A stretch of DNA of 64,000 bases. Source: Aspidapion aeneum. Lineage: Eukaryota; Arthropoda; Insecta; Coleoptera; Brentidae. The notes beneath the pieces were generated by a model. The model saw nothing but the letters and a program-made list of their open reading frames with translations. It made no database searches and was not told where the DNA came from. The position numbers and the translations under genes were made by a program. Below, piece by piece: positions 25,700-37,500 of this stretch; the stretch's first letter is position 1; each line of letters starts with the position of its first letter. The stretch is from the NCBI GenBank assembly GCA_963576565.1, contig OY755044.1:96300752-96364751 (forward strand). Direction: 5' to 3'.

Positions 25700-26980
25700 A
25701 GAAGCTATTATTACTGAATACTGATACAATTTTGTTAATAAGAACACAGGCGAAAGTTTTTGCTTTTTTAGTTGAAAAGATGCACTTGTCCGATAAACTA
25801 TTACTTGGTTTTTACCAAACTTGGGAAGAGTAAGTACTCTGATACCCCCCTTTGTATACGCCGGTGTTCTTAATAATAACAAATAATAATTTAATTTAAC
25901 GTTTTTTTCAATATGGTCTCTATTTACGTACAGGCAGCCTACAGACCTAACACGTTTAGATGCGTCCTGCAGGCCGGGTGCCCCGCGTTGTAGACACAGC
26001 CATGATCAAGCTAATGAAAAAATAAGCGGGCAACGTTCGAAATTACGTAAATATGCAGCCCGCATACTGCACTAAAGATGCACTAAAGATTTACCTGCAT
26101 GAAACAGACAAAGAAAAAACCGCAAACTCACAAAGAAGGATGATTCTTGATCGCAAAGCGTAACGTTCGAAATTACGTAAATTGTCTCAGACTGACCACT
26201 GAATATTTAACTGTGTGACACAAATAAAGAAGAACATAATAGGTATCACCAAGTAGCCTATTCTCGATCGCAGAGCCCTCAACTTTCATTGATAAATGCA
26301 AAATCACTAATATTTTTAGGCTGTATAGTTTGGTATAGTAACATAGTATAGCGCCAAATGGATCCATTCTTGTTTTTAAATTAAAGGGACTAAACAAAAA
26401 GTCCGAAATTCTCATCCCAACTTGGTAGCGGCCATTTAATTAGTCCCCAGCTGTACCAATAGTAATAAATTTATATCAGACACTCACCTGTATTATAAAT
26501 AATATTTTGTATCTAAATGGCAATGGCACTACTACAACTGGCAAATAGAGACGTCTCGCATATACTCATTTTGTTTATATTGCCTTTATTTACAGATTGA
26601 CGGTTTTGGAAAAACCACTGTTTATTATATAAAATGTACTTATTGATCTTCATTATTGCACTTCCAATTAATCCATGTCAAATTTTGTTTGATTTTTAAA
26701 CGTTTTTAAATATTTTTCTGTAAAAGGTTAATAGTTGAGCACATATTAATTGCGTTTTGTTTGAAATATGTCAATATTGTTTATACAAGAGTTACATAGC
26801 TTATATTAATACCTTAATACCAAGCTGCAAATACATTAATTTGTAAAATAGGAAATTTGCTGGGAAACAAAACGGGTTTCCCAGGCATTTATAACATAAA
26901 TATTCTATTTGTTTTATTGCAGCAGGTAGGTAAATAATCTGCAAACCAACGCAAAGCGTGCTTGGTTTTTTGTAAGAACT
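25700..26980. other. no gene recognised; small direct duplication
   Basis: CGTTCGAAATTACGTAAAT occurs at 26034 and 26163, each followed some 50-100 bp later by GATCGCA, suggesting an old ~129-bp duplication. Otherwise unannotated AT-rich DNA. Confidence 0.4.
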
Positions 26981-26986
26981 AATATT

Positions 26987-27421
26987 AGATAGTTTAAGTT
27001 GTGCTACGTATTTTTACGTAAAACTGCACGCTAAGCGCTCTACGTTTTGTTCCAAATTTGAGTTTAAGTTGAATGTTTTTACGTTACCATAACAAGTCTA
27101 CTAATAGCAGAGAATATGGAATTCGGCACTGTGTTTTTTTGATGTTACAATTTTGTTTTTTGTCTTTTCAACTACAGTAGGAATATATTTGCAAAGAATC
27201 GTTTGTACTGGAAGCGGAAATTATCGTCTAGGCCTCATTTTTCGATCGGTCAATCAACCAATTCTATTCTTTGGTAACGTTAAGGTGCCCGCAGACTGCC
27301 GTAAGCTAACGTAAATACGTAAGCTCCTAACGTGACCTTGACGACGGTGTGACGAAGTGCGCTTGCGTAACTGTCAAATCTCATGCTTACGTAAAAATAC
27401 GTAGCACAACTTAAACTATCT
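26987..27421. mobile_element. 435-bp TIR element
   Basis: AGATAGTTTAAGTTGTGCTA with CGTATTTTTACGTAA at the left is exactly inverted at the right (ACTTAAACTATCT, 27409-27421). Interior non-coding. Superfamily not assigned. Confidence 0.7.
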
Positions 27422-27509
27422 ATTGTTAAAAAAAACACTGCTTAAAGAATGATAAAACACTTATTATTTTATTATATCTTCAAAAGTTGATAATAACATT
27501 ATAGTTCGG

Positions 27510-27763
27510 CAGCGGCGTAGCGTGCCTGCAGGGGCGGGGGGGTCGAAAGCTAAAAAGGGCGCCCATCAAAAAACTTGCGACCAAAAAAAAACAAAAAGGT
27601 CATCATGTCTTTAGTTTCCTATGTTTTGTCGGCGACAGATTTGTTGCCCTTGTCGGCCCTGGTACTTAATAAAGCTTAGGGCGCTTAGGGCACCCATGGG
27701 GCGCCAGTACCCTTGGGGCGGGGGGACGACAAACCCCCCCGCGCCCCCCACGCTACGCCACTG
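27510..27763. mobile_element. 254-bp hAT-like MITE
   Basis: Termini CAGCGGCGTAGCGTG and CACGCTACGCCACTG are inverted with one mismatch, flanked by 8-bp near-duplicates TAGTTCGG (27502-27509) and TAGTTAGG (27764-27771). The G-rich left and C-rich right subtermini match fragments embedded in the minisatellite at 38930-39230. Confidence 0.8.
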
Positions 27764-27879
27764 TAGTTAGGACCCTACATCCGAGATTCAAGCGATATGC
27801 TGCGTTTAATGATACAAGCAACACACTTGGTGTGGATAAACATAAGACTCGTCCGAACATTTTACGAAAGGGAACCACC

Positions 27880-28720
27880 CCCCCAACCCTGAAAGGGGGA
27901 ATGGTTCCCCCCCTTAAACGTGCTTTTTGATAGTTTTTTGCTAATAACTCGAAAACAGTCAACATTTTTTAAGCGGATATAATTTCCTTTTCAACGATGT
28001 ACCTTAGTACCCTCTGACGGCAGTGGTGCACGTTCCATTAGCGTACGAAAAAAGGGGAAATTTTTTTAAATATTAAAAAAAAAATTGTGGTGTTTTTTAT
28101 CCTTAACACTCAATATTTTTCAAATTATTATTTTTGGTTAAAAGCCAATTGTATACAGTTAAATAATTATTAAGCTAGACATCTATTTTTTTCAATAGCC
28201 GCCTTGAAATAAAAATAAATGTGTTTGTAGAAATTCTTAAATCAAATAAAAATGTTGACCATTCACTTTTGTAACTCAGTAAATAAAAATGAGAGTGAGT
28301 AAAAATTATTTTTCGTTAGTAATAACTTAAAACTGACTTTTCTAGTTGACCTTCTTTAAAGAGGGGGTGGGGGGCATCCCCTCTCGCACCCCCCTTAAAA
28401 GTGCTCTCTTATAGTATTTTCCCAATTATTTGCAAACTTTTAACTTGGCAAAAAACAACTAAGTAACAATTATTCAGGCTGATAAAAACTACTCTCTAAC
28501 GATGTCCCCCTTACATCAGTGGCGCACCTTTTATAGGCATTTAACTAAATGAGAGGTGTGGAAAAAACTTGTTTTTTTTAATTTTCTTAAATTTTACTGT
28601 CCCACATGTCTGGTTTTAAAACTTATTTTTAAAGCCGAAGAAATTTCCTTTCCAACGATGTACATCACTCTCCCCTCAACGCAGCAGTAGATCTTGCATA
28701 GACGCCTCAAAAATGGTCAA
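27880..28720. repeat. relics of the 185-bp-type repeat family
   Basis: Three diverged segments share ATTTCCTTTTCAACGATGTA-like words followed by a CAGTGG(T/C)GCAC core (27990-28040, 28490-28530, 28635-28700) and CCCCCTTAAA-GTGCT upstream. Old and degraded. Confidence 0.45.
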
Positions 28721-28858
28721 ATTTGATACAGTGGGAATGAAGAATTATAGAGATCAGTTGGATGGCTTGGTCGGGTTAATACCCTGAGAGTTTCTCGTTC
28801 TTGTATTGAGACACCGCAGACATGCATAGAAGGAAGTTTTCCGAAAATTTATGTATAG

Positions 28859-28931
28859 TCTTCGGTGGCTTAATGTAGAGAGCGTTTGCGTACAGCGCAA
28901 GAGATTCCGGGTTCGAGTCCCGGCCTACGAC
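28859..28931 (+). tRNA. tRNA-like gene, anticodon ACA (Cys-type)
   Basis: Fits the 73-nt cloverleaf in every position: D stem GCTT/GAGC, anticodon stem TTTGC/GCAAG with loop GTACAGC, five-base variable region, a perfect CCGGG/CCCGG T stem with loop TTCGAGT, and discriminator C. T6 at 28941-28946 could end polymerase III transcription. The acceptor stem has two mismatches (TCTTCGG with CCTACGA), and ACA is an unusual anticodon, since Cys is normally read by GCA. It may be a tRNA pseudogene, a SINE head, or a variant tRNA. No intron or encoded CCA. Confidence 0.6.
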
Positions 28932-28946
28932 AAAAAACTTTTTTCT

Positions 28947-29437
28947 TATTTTTCTTACTTTAATTTCATTTGTTATTTATAGTTTTAGGTCCTTGCATTA
29001 TTTGCAATTTGGTATTTGAGAATATATACCGTGTTAGTATATTGTGATTCCTGTAGGTTTTTGAAAAATAAATAAATATTAAAAACTTGTTATAAGTCGT
29101 AGATTGAGAAATAATAAGTAGTACAGTACGTGCTTAAAATGAGATATTTTATCTGCCTTAAAAGATCTTTATTTGCAGCTAGATCTCGGACTATTAACCC
29201 TCCGATGGAAAGTTAAAAAATTATTGCGAATTTGGTTAGGTTGGGTATGACATTCCCCTGTAATTTTTTTCCGAATTTAAGAAACAAAAATCAAAAGGTT
29301 TTTTTAATAATTATTATTTGTGTTTAAATCCAAAGCATACAATTGTTTTTTTGAGGATGACCTTTTAATAAATTTTAGTAGAAACTTTTTTATCCCTTGG
29401 GAGCCAAAAGGTCACTTTAGTATTTAAAACTAGGGTC
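28947..29437. other. no recognised feature
   Basis: AT-rich non-coding sequence without recognisable ends, ORFs or RNA structure. Confidence 0.4.
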
Positions 29438-29438
29438 T

Positions 29439-30122
29439 AAAGCTTTGTCCGCACCAAGGGTAACATTGTTAGAAACATGTGTTTCTAACAATGTTACTAA
29501 CAAAGTTTGAAAATTTAATTGGAAAAGTTAATAACATTTGTTCCTAACTTTGGTTGAGTAACTTTGTTGGTAACAAATGTAAATGTGCAAAGAAATGTAA
29601 AATGTTAGAAACTTTGGTGCGAATGGCATAAATATTTTGCTATTTCTCGAACGAATTTATTATTTAGAATTTACTCTTGAATTGGCACGTAATGGAGTGT
29701 TTAAGGGAAAAAATTTGTCTGTTAATAGAAATATTTGGTGAAAAATCAATCTTTTGGGATGCAACTGATAAAGATTACAAGAATAAGCAAAATAAGTATG
29801 ACGCATGGGGGAAATAGCTGCTCGTTTATTTGTTTGTTTTATTTGTTTCACATATTACTACACATGCTTCTGCCGCAATAATAATATCGATATCACCGTC
29901 ATCCATTTGTGCTGTACTTTTACTTTCAACTGTCGAAATCAGTCTGGACGAATGCATTTGCACAGGAGTAACGAAACAATGTCAGCAACAATTTGTTGGA
30001 CACAAATTTCGCAAAAATGTTTTTGTGAATGTTTGGTTTGAAAATTTGTTGAAAATATTGTCATTAACTTTTTTGTTACTAACTTTGTTTTCAACAATGT
30101 TTCTTGATGCGGACAAGGCTTT
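29439..30122. mobile_element. ~684-bp TIR element, Harbinger-like ends
   Basis: Left AAGCTTTGTCCGCACCAAGG and reverse-strand right AAGCCTTGTCCGCATCAAG are inverted ends next to TA/TAA on each side (exact 3-bp boundary ambiguous). Just inside the left end is a 38-bp hairpin (GTAACATTGTTAGAAAC, loop ATGT, inverse arm). AACAAAGTT/AACTTTGTT words recur in both halves. No transposase. Confidence 0.65.
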
Positions 30123-30536
30123 AAGTGACCTCTTTAGTCCCTAAAGTGCATAAAATGAGTTACGAAAAGAAAAAATGCAACTTTATGTCATATCTCAAAA
30201 ACTCAACACAAAAGTGACAGTTAAAATTTAATTTAACGGGTGAATTCCTCGTTACAAAGTCTATAAAACTGCAATTTACTCTAAGTCAAAATTTCCATTA
30301 ATAAAGAAGTTATAGACCCCCTTCCAAAATGCAGACTTTTCAAAAAGCCCCCGTAGCTCAAAGACGAGACGATATTTCAAAATGCGGTTTTCACTATAAG
30401 ACTTCCCTTGAAATTTGAGCCTCGCAATGCGTGGTCAGTTTTTCTCTGTCTCCCTTAGAAGTACCTTAAACCCCCTAAAAGTGCCCAATTTGGGACACCC
30501 TGTACTTTGTGGGATTATGGCTTTCAAACTTGACCA

Positions 30537-31665
30537 TCAATGGTTATTTTTATAATGTTTTTCCTAGATCTCATTTCTAACGTTGAATTTAAGATATACG
30601 AAGCTAATAAATGTTTTGTTTTTTAAACATTAAAAAAAAATATACTATAGAGGGCGCTGCCGCATAGTTCCACTACGAGAAAGGGCCATCGCCATTTTTA
30701 GTTGCGTTTCGGTGCGAGTTCATACGAGTCGGTAGCAGATACGCTTTGTGCAATTTTCGTTAAAATATTCACCTTTTGTAGAAACAAACATGGTAAATTA
30801 AAAGCACAGTTATTAATAATGATAGTGAATACATATTTGGATAGGACTATACACCAGTTGTGTGGAAAAGATGGTATAGTTAAAGAACAACAAATTTGTA
30901 TGCACTTTAAATGAAGCATCACAAAATTAGGTAAGAAAAGTAAACAAAAGTAAAAAAATTATTTTGTGTAGAATAACGCACACCTAACGTTATAGGTAAT
31001 CAGACAGGGAATGCGACAATTCACCGCGGACGATTAGCCGCCGGACCATAAGCAACGTATTCATTTGAGGCAGAATTCGCAAGCAGTGGGACCAAACGAA
31101 TGCTTCGTTTGCATTCATGCTAAAGTGAATACGCGCCTTGAAATTGTTTGCCTTGTATGCACTGGAGCATGAATTGTTTGGCCTCGTAGCGAAGCACTTA
31201 CTACAAAATTATTATTTACATAAAATTTAAAATTTTATTTTCAGAAGCTATACGGATCCGAATTTTCTTTACTGAGTGTCGAGTTCACGAAAACCTCAAC
31301 AGACTGTTGCTGCCCTGCGTTTCCAAAATAGAAGAATTTTATTTACGTTATTTATGTTACTTTATCTTTAGAGATATTTGAAAAAAATATATTTTTTCAT
31401 TGTTAAAAAAACATTTATTTTTCAATGTTATAAAAACATTTTTTTTCCACTGTTAAAAATCAATATTTTTTTAACGTTCAAAAAACACTTTAAAAAACGT
31501 TATAAAAACATAAGAATATTTTTCTAACCTCAGAAAACGGGTTATTAAGCTTCTTTTTCACTATGAATATGACGTTAGAAATAACATCCAACCTAACGTT
31601 ATGTTTTTAAATTAAACATTATTTTGAAATTATTAAAATGTTTTTATGTTTAGGGGGTATGTGAC
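30537..31665. mobile_element. left-truncated copy of the 1.39-kb AACGTT-rich element
   Basis: Collinear with 51.93-53.08 kb at high identity (for example GAGGGCGCTGCC, AGTTGCGTTTCGGTGCGAG, GGGACCAAACGAATGCTTCG, CAACAGACTGTTGCTGCC). Its right end, GTTTTTATGTTTAGGGGGTA, matches the other copy; the left TIR is missing. It lacks the ~80-bp insertion found at 52432-52512. Sequence just before it (30130-30510) ends in GGGACACCCTGTAC, the edge of another unidentified element. Confidence 0.8.
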
Positions 31666-31896
31666 ACCCCACCTTACCAACGGAGGGTTAATGTAAGTAA
31701 CTCTCTATTCGTACTGCATGCTATAAACCGACGAAGGCGACGACGGTGTTCGGTTAATAAACCGAGGTCAAAATTAGAAAATAAAGCAATAACTAACAAC
31801 GACAGTGAATTAAAAACCTCGGGTTAATAATTGTCTTCACATTTTTGTGCAGTGTATCAATATTCCATTATTTAAAGTAGTTTTATTAATTCGAAG

Positions 31897-32028
31897 ATGG
31901 TGTGTTGTTGGTTATGTGATGCGTAAGTTTGGCTGTTCTTAACTTATTTATTTTGTTATTAAATCACCGTATGTATCTGTGTTGTTCGCAGTGAAGTGCG
32001 CAATTATACCTACGGGTGGTACTACTAG
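31897..32028 (+). CDS. possible two-exon mini-ORF cut by a MITE
   Basis: ATG at 31897 opens MVCCWLCDA with a good donor (GATGC/GTAAGT) at 31922/31923; a 3' splice site TTCGCAG ends at 31991, and the joined frame continues EVRNYTYGWYY to TAG 32026-32028. The stop is formed by the first bases of the MITE that starts at 32026, so the real second exon may have been longer before insertion. The CCxxC start is reminiscent of small zinc-binding folds, but no family is recognised. Confidence 0.25.
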
Positions 32029-32778
32029 GGGAGACCGGGGCTACTTAATGAGCCCAACAGTGGCGGATCCAGGATTTCGAGGGGGGAGGGGCCAAGACGG
32101 ACGCAAAAACCAGAATGTATCTTTTTCTTGTTGTTTTTATTAATTCTTAGGTCTGAAATAAAATTGGCAGGTATATAAAATGCGCCGCAGGCGAAAATTT
32201 GACTTAGTTATTTTTATCAAATTTTTTTTTTAAAGTTATCATGCGGGTAAATTTTGTTAAACAATGCGGTTAATCCAGTGGAATTTTTTCTCTTAAACTA
32301 AAAAGAAGTTTAATGTCAGGAAGGGGGGGGGGGAGTGCCCGGGCCCCTCTGCCCCCCCCCTGGATATAAAAATACATTTCATATTTTTTCAGAGGGGCTA
32401 TTTTCTAAAACGTGTTCTAAGTAGTTGCATGATATCAATATTTCTTAAAAATTATGATGACACAAAAAGTGCACATTGAAGGAACCAAATCACATTCGTT
32501 AAAAGTTTGATTTCGAGGTACAAAAAACTTAACAAATTACATTGTATTTTTGTTATTAAAGATTATAATTTACATTTTATTTTTAAGTATTTAATTGATT
32601 ACAATCGTTTTTTCTGTTTATATTCCCCTTTTATTAATATACCTACCCCAGTTATACTGTGACAACCACCATGGCAGGGGGTTAAAAGTCACAATTGTTT
32701 TTCTTCGACAAAATTTGTGATATCAATTGATATATAAATGTCATGGCTATACTAAGACGCTAGCCCCGGTCTCCCCTA
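32026..32778. mobile_element. ~750-bp TA-flanked MITE with a nested hAT-like insertion
   Basis: TAGGGGAGACCGGGGCTA (32026) and its exact complement TAGCCCCGGTCTCCCCTA (ending 32778) form inverted ends starting with TA. Near 32069-32365 lies CAGTGGCGGATCCAGGATTT through a poly-G/poly-C stretch to CCCCCCCCTGGAT, a hAT-type insertion within it. A lone related end, TAGGGTAGACCGGGG, is at 57015. Confidence 0.8.
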
Positions 32779-32946
32779 CAGTGGCGTATTTAGGGGGGCG
32801 AGGGCCAGAGCCTCCCCAAGGTTAAGATTTTTTTAAAAATATATTTCACATATTTCATGAATACAAAAATAAAATAGCATAAAAAACGTCATTATGGGGC
32901 TTCCGGCGCCCCCCGCTAAAAAAACTTTTGTCTAAATGCGCCACTG
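32779..32946. mobile_element. 168-bp hAT-like MITE
   Basis: CAGTGGCGTATTTAGG and CTAAATGCGCCACTG are near-perfect inverted ends. It abuts the preceding MITE; an 8-bp duplication is not clear. Confidence 0.7.
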
Positions 32947-33299
32947 TTTACCTATCTATCTATTAAAAATTAACAAGGTAAACTTATTTATTTTAACTTT
33001 TAACTTAAATTATTGAAGCCAGTTAGGTTAATGTGTAATTATGGCAGAATAAGAAATTGACGTAGATCTAATAAGTATATGGGTAAAAATTTAGATACAG
33101 GCCAATACCAAAAACTAAAAGTGAAAAAATAAAAGTCGTATTCTAAAAAATTGAGATTTTTTGGGTTAGCACCGGGTCCTTCTGACCTGAATTTTGTATG
33201 CGTCCGCGCTGAATATATGTTCGTTTCTGAATTTTCGTTATTTTTTTAAAGCAAGATGATCTTCTTTTTTAACGCTAGTCATAAGTTCAAAATATTATA

Positions 33300-33836
33300 C
33301 ACGGAAAAAAAAGAAGATCTTCAGTTAAGAAAAGTAGTTTTCTTGAAAAAATTATCTTGACCCAAAAGCAAAAGTCTCCGAACAAAATGTTTTCTTTTCA
33401 TCTAAGCAAACCGCTTGTTTTGAGAAAAAGAAATAATTGTCTTGGTAAATTATTTTGGTTTAAAACAAACTGCCTTTAGCGAAGAAAAAGTGGTTTTGAA
33501 GCTAGATATAAAATGTCTTACTAATATCTTCTTAACACAAATAAAGCTTTACTTTGCCTAAATACTTTTAACTTTTTAACTCAACTTATCCGGCATCTCA
33601 AAACGAAAATGGCGATTTATTCCATAATACTAGAAAACGCAAAACAAGAAGGTTGCCGCTTCCATTCAAAACAAATCAATTTTCTTGTATAAAGGCAACT
33701 TTTATTTTCAACGGAAACCACTAGTTCAAGAGAATAGTTTTTTTTGTTAAGAAAATATCGTCTTCGTGCATAGGAAAGCAGATTTTTTCTTGGATCAAAG
33801 CAATTTGCATTGACTGAAGACATTTTTTTTTCTGTG
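33300..33836. mobile_element. 537-bp TA-flanked MITE
   Basis: CACGGAAAAAAAAGAAGATC at the left and the reverse strand of the right end CACAGAAAAAAAAATGTCTT, both continuing into CTTCAGT, are flanked by TA (33298-33299, 33837-33838). Tc1/mariner-type. Confidence 0.7.
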
Positions 33837-34090
33837 TAGATAATTTGTGAAATGTTATTCCTGTAAATGCATATATTGATGTAAATAAATAAATAGATAA
33901 AATATTTTTTCCGTTTAAAAATTAATTGCAAATTAAAGAAAACTAAAAAGAATCAAAATTTGATAGCTATTTTTTCCATACAGAAATAAACTGAATCGGA
34001 AAAGTAAAATATATTTTTTTGCGGAAAATAATTACCCTTACAATATTTTTCAAGATAAAACCAAATGTCAAAAAAGCTGCAAACAGACAA

Positions 34091-34372
34091 TAGGGACTTA
34101 TTAGAGTAAAACCTGACTTTATTTTAGAGTCGGCTTTATTCTGACAGATTTACAAAGAAAACTGAAAGGTGACCTCTCAAAATTGACATACCAAAGTCAA
34201 ATTTACAAATAAAGTTGCAAACTTTCATTTAATAGAAACAGGCAGTAATAAGTCCGGTTCTTATATAAACAAAGGCCGAATTTTAAAAGAAAGCAACTAC
34301 TTTTTACATGTAAATCTGTCACAATACTGCCGATTTTAAAATAAGGTCAGATTTTATTCTAAAAAGGGTCTA
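34091..34372. mobile_element. MITE, family shared with 62709-62935
   Basis: TAGGGACTTATTAGAGTAAA at the left; reverse strand of the right end begins TTAGACCCTTTTTAGAATAA; both lead to AAAACCTGAC/AAAATCTGAC and an inner CTGACAGATTTA pair. The copy at 62709 shares the outer TIR. Confidence 0.65.
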
Positions 34373-34509
34373 ATAACTATTGTTATCGCTTTGAATGACC
34401 TTATTTATATTATTTTTTACCACCCGTCACATTAATGTATCGCCGGTCACGTTGTTTGTTGAATTTGTGACCGGCGTTACAATACCAGGGTTCCATCAGG
34501 CCCTTCGAC

Positions 34510-34539
34510 CACGGATCACCTTTTGTTAGGTGATCCGTG
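34510..34539. repeat. 30-bp perfect hairpin with exact 7-bp flanking duplication (copy 3)
   Basis: CACGGATCACC, interior TTTTGTTA, GGTGATCCGTG. Flanked by CTTCGAC at 34503-34509 and 34540-34546. Same arms as at 9091 and 9129 but in an unrelated flank, so it is an insertion or the trace of one. Confidence 0.88.
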
Positions 34540-34559
34540 CTTCGACTGTCCTAGAATGG

Positions 34560-37500
34560 TCCGAAAAATCCTAAAGCGCGCGCATGCAGTACGAGGACTG
34601 TTTTACAGATTAGATAAATAAGTATAAAAAAAGATGGGACACTCTATGCCTCTTTTTTTAGTTCCTGACCAATCGAGCGCGGCGCTGCAATCGCCCAGCT
34701 GGCGCGGCGGCGACAGCCGCCAATTTTAAAAATTAAATTTTGATTGCATTAAAATGTTTGCATTGTTTCATATCAAAAATGAAACAATGCAAATATTTTG
34801 GCAGTAAATTCAGAAAATAAAACTACATTATGTATGTGGGTAGGTATTTATTATAAATAACTTATTTAAAACTTTATTGAAAGAAAATTAATTAATTTTT
34901 TATTGTATAATTCAACACACTAAATATGTAATACCAGTATTATAATTAATCTCTCTTAATAATAAACATGTGAGTTCCTTACATATATTAGGGGGCTAGC
35001 TCAGTCACAATATATCATATTTTATATAACACTTTTGTCCAGAGGTGGTTCGGTTGCTAATTTTAGTACACCATATTTGCCCAGGTAGAATATCCTAGGT
35101 CACGTAGTGAGTGCTGCTCTCTTGATCAGTTACCTACCTTAGCATACACACCAAATTACCCTAAATGATCTATCCTGCTGTTATAATTGGTCTCGTTTTT
35201 GAAAATGTGAATTGTGAACACGAGCCCCACTCTATGTGCATGTCAGTCATGTCTCCTTTGGAGCAGCTGGAAAAACATTACCTGAAACAATATAAAATTG
35301 TAATATACAAACAATATTCTTTCTTCGGAATGTTATAATTCCTATTTACCAAAAGTGCTAGATAAGCAAACCGAACCCAGCCCAAGGTTTGAAATTTATA
35401 ACCCACAATCAGAGGATAGACATCAGCGTAGCTAAGGGGGGCCTGGCCCCCTCTGTTGGATCTCAGGCTGCCCTTATGTATTGCAGGGGTCCCCTGGATC
35501 ACTACTATTAAAAAAATACAGATACAATATATGTGTATCACAGAAAGCATAGACGTAGGCCGCAGCCCCCTTCAGGCTGGCCACGCCGATGAAATTGGGC
35601 TTTTTGTTAAAATAAACCATGCAAATTTATTTTATAGGTTATGTTATATACTTACTTGAGATTATTAACAAATTCTTGAATTTTTGGCTGGCCGGTAAAA
35701 TTTGGTTTCCTAAATACCAAAAATGTTGGTAAAAGCCGTAAAAATTGCAGTAAAAAACGAAAAAATGGAATTCCAGAAAATTCGAGACCGATCAGCTGGT
35801 TTCTACCGAAAAAATGGGCAGTAGCGGGTTGGGTGAGGATGAGCGGGGGTCTACGGTGGCGCCGCCATCGACTGGTCAGTGATGCTCGAGTGACCAGGCC
35901 CTGGACTGTTTTAAAACGGTTTTGGTTTGATGGAACGACCAAATAACTGTCCAAAAAACGAATGCTGTTCGAATGAGAGATCGACTTACTTCAGGCATGT
36001 GATCATATGCGAGAGGGTTAAATTCAAAGCCACGTGACTAAATGAAAGGGTGGGTTTCGTCGCCTCGCGTGAAGATAAAGAAGGGGAGGTGAAGATACAT
36101 CGAAGGCAACGTATGAATTCGAGAGCACGAAATAAAAGTTGCACACAGAAAGGATTACACAATTACATAGGATTCTCATAATAAATTTTTAATTTTAGTT
36201 TTTTAAAATGCAGATAAAATAATTAAATTAATTTAATTTATATTCACAAACTATAAACCACTATAAACTGCCTAATAAACTAAATATACCAAAAATTAAA
36301 ACGAACTTGCATTAGCACATATTTTTGGGCGAAACTTCTGAAAAAATATTAATTTTTTTTAATATCACAAGTTTTATGTTAAATTTATATATTTATTTAT
36401 TTGTAATTTAATTTTTACAAAATATTTGTGAGATTACCTACATATTATAGAAAGCCATAATATTCACAAGGTTTTTGTGATTTTATTAATTTTTAGGAAA
36501 TAGAGATCGTAATACTTCTAAGAAGTTAGGAAAATCACATTTTGTAGCTTGTACTTTGTTAGGTATATAGTTATAATGACCTTAATGTCGATGCTTTAAA
36601 GCGAAGTTGTTTGTTCTTCCGCCAAATCTGGTGTAAAGTTTCATATCCGGTGTTACCCCTCTTCTTTTAATTCTTAGTTCACAGGTCACCGGGATTTGCT
36701 GCGATCAGAGTAAACCCTTATGTTTCTATTCCTATCCAATCATCTGCCAGAAATAACGAAGTAACGAACACCGATCCGAAAATTAAATGATTACTTTGAT
36801 TCCTTTGATTATTTTAGTATTTGTCTCTATTTTTATTTATTTTTAGATTTATGTAAGGCATTAGATTTTTAAAACAGAGTTGTACACAAGACAGTTCTTA
36901 CGTAATTCCTACCTTTATTTTTTTAATTTGAGCCCACATTTTGAAAATTTCAATTGAATATTTCCATAATATTAAGCAAAAATATACCTACAAGTAAATG
37001 ATCTTCGAATTAATGACAGTCCGAGAATTTTGCACTAACTGAATGATTGAATTGAATACTGTTTAAGTAATCGAAGTAACGATAGTAACGAATATATATA
37101 TAAAATGATTACTTAGAAGTCGAGTTACGATTAGTAACGAGTACTCAAAAGTAACGAAAATCAACACTTCTATCACCCTCTAAACTAGTTTTTCTTTTTC
37201 TAAGCAGGCTACCCTATTCAGTATAGCTTTTTTCCATGTGGTATACCTGCAGCATTCCGCAGTCCCGTAGTAATAAAAATTAAGAGGCTCTTGCAAAAAA
37301 ATCAACAATCAAGATGTTGCACAATTTTTTTTTTGGAAATTTAAAAAATATTTGTATATTTACAATTTATTTTGACAAAAATTTTAATTTTTTGGGTTAC
37401 TTACTGTTTTTTGAATTTTCTTAGACAAATGTAAATTGAATGTAATTTTATGGTATATTTTTATCTCAGGTAAACTAGAAATGTGTGTGTTTTACATACA

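Noticed and set aside
26173..26415. 80-codon minus ORF
   Set aside because: No recognisable motif, AT-driven composition and no splice support.
34441..34476. CGCCGGTCAC ... GTGACCGGCG hairpin next to the 34510 micro-hairpin
   Set aside because: Considered as another micro-insertion, but the flanks show no direct repeat.
34749..34797. GCATTGTTTCAT hairpin
   Set aside because: Good palindrome but no flanking duplication; left as an ordinary inverted repeat.
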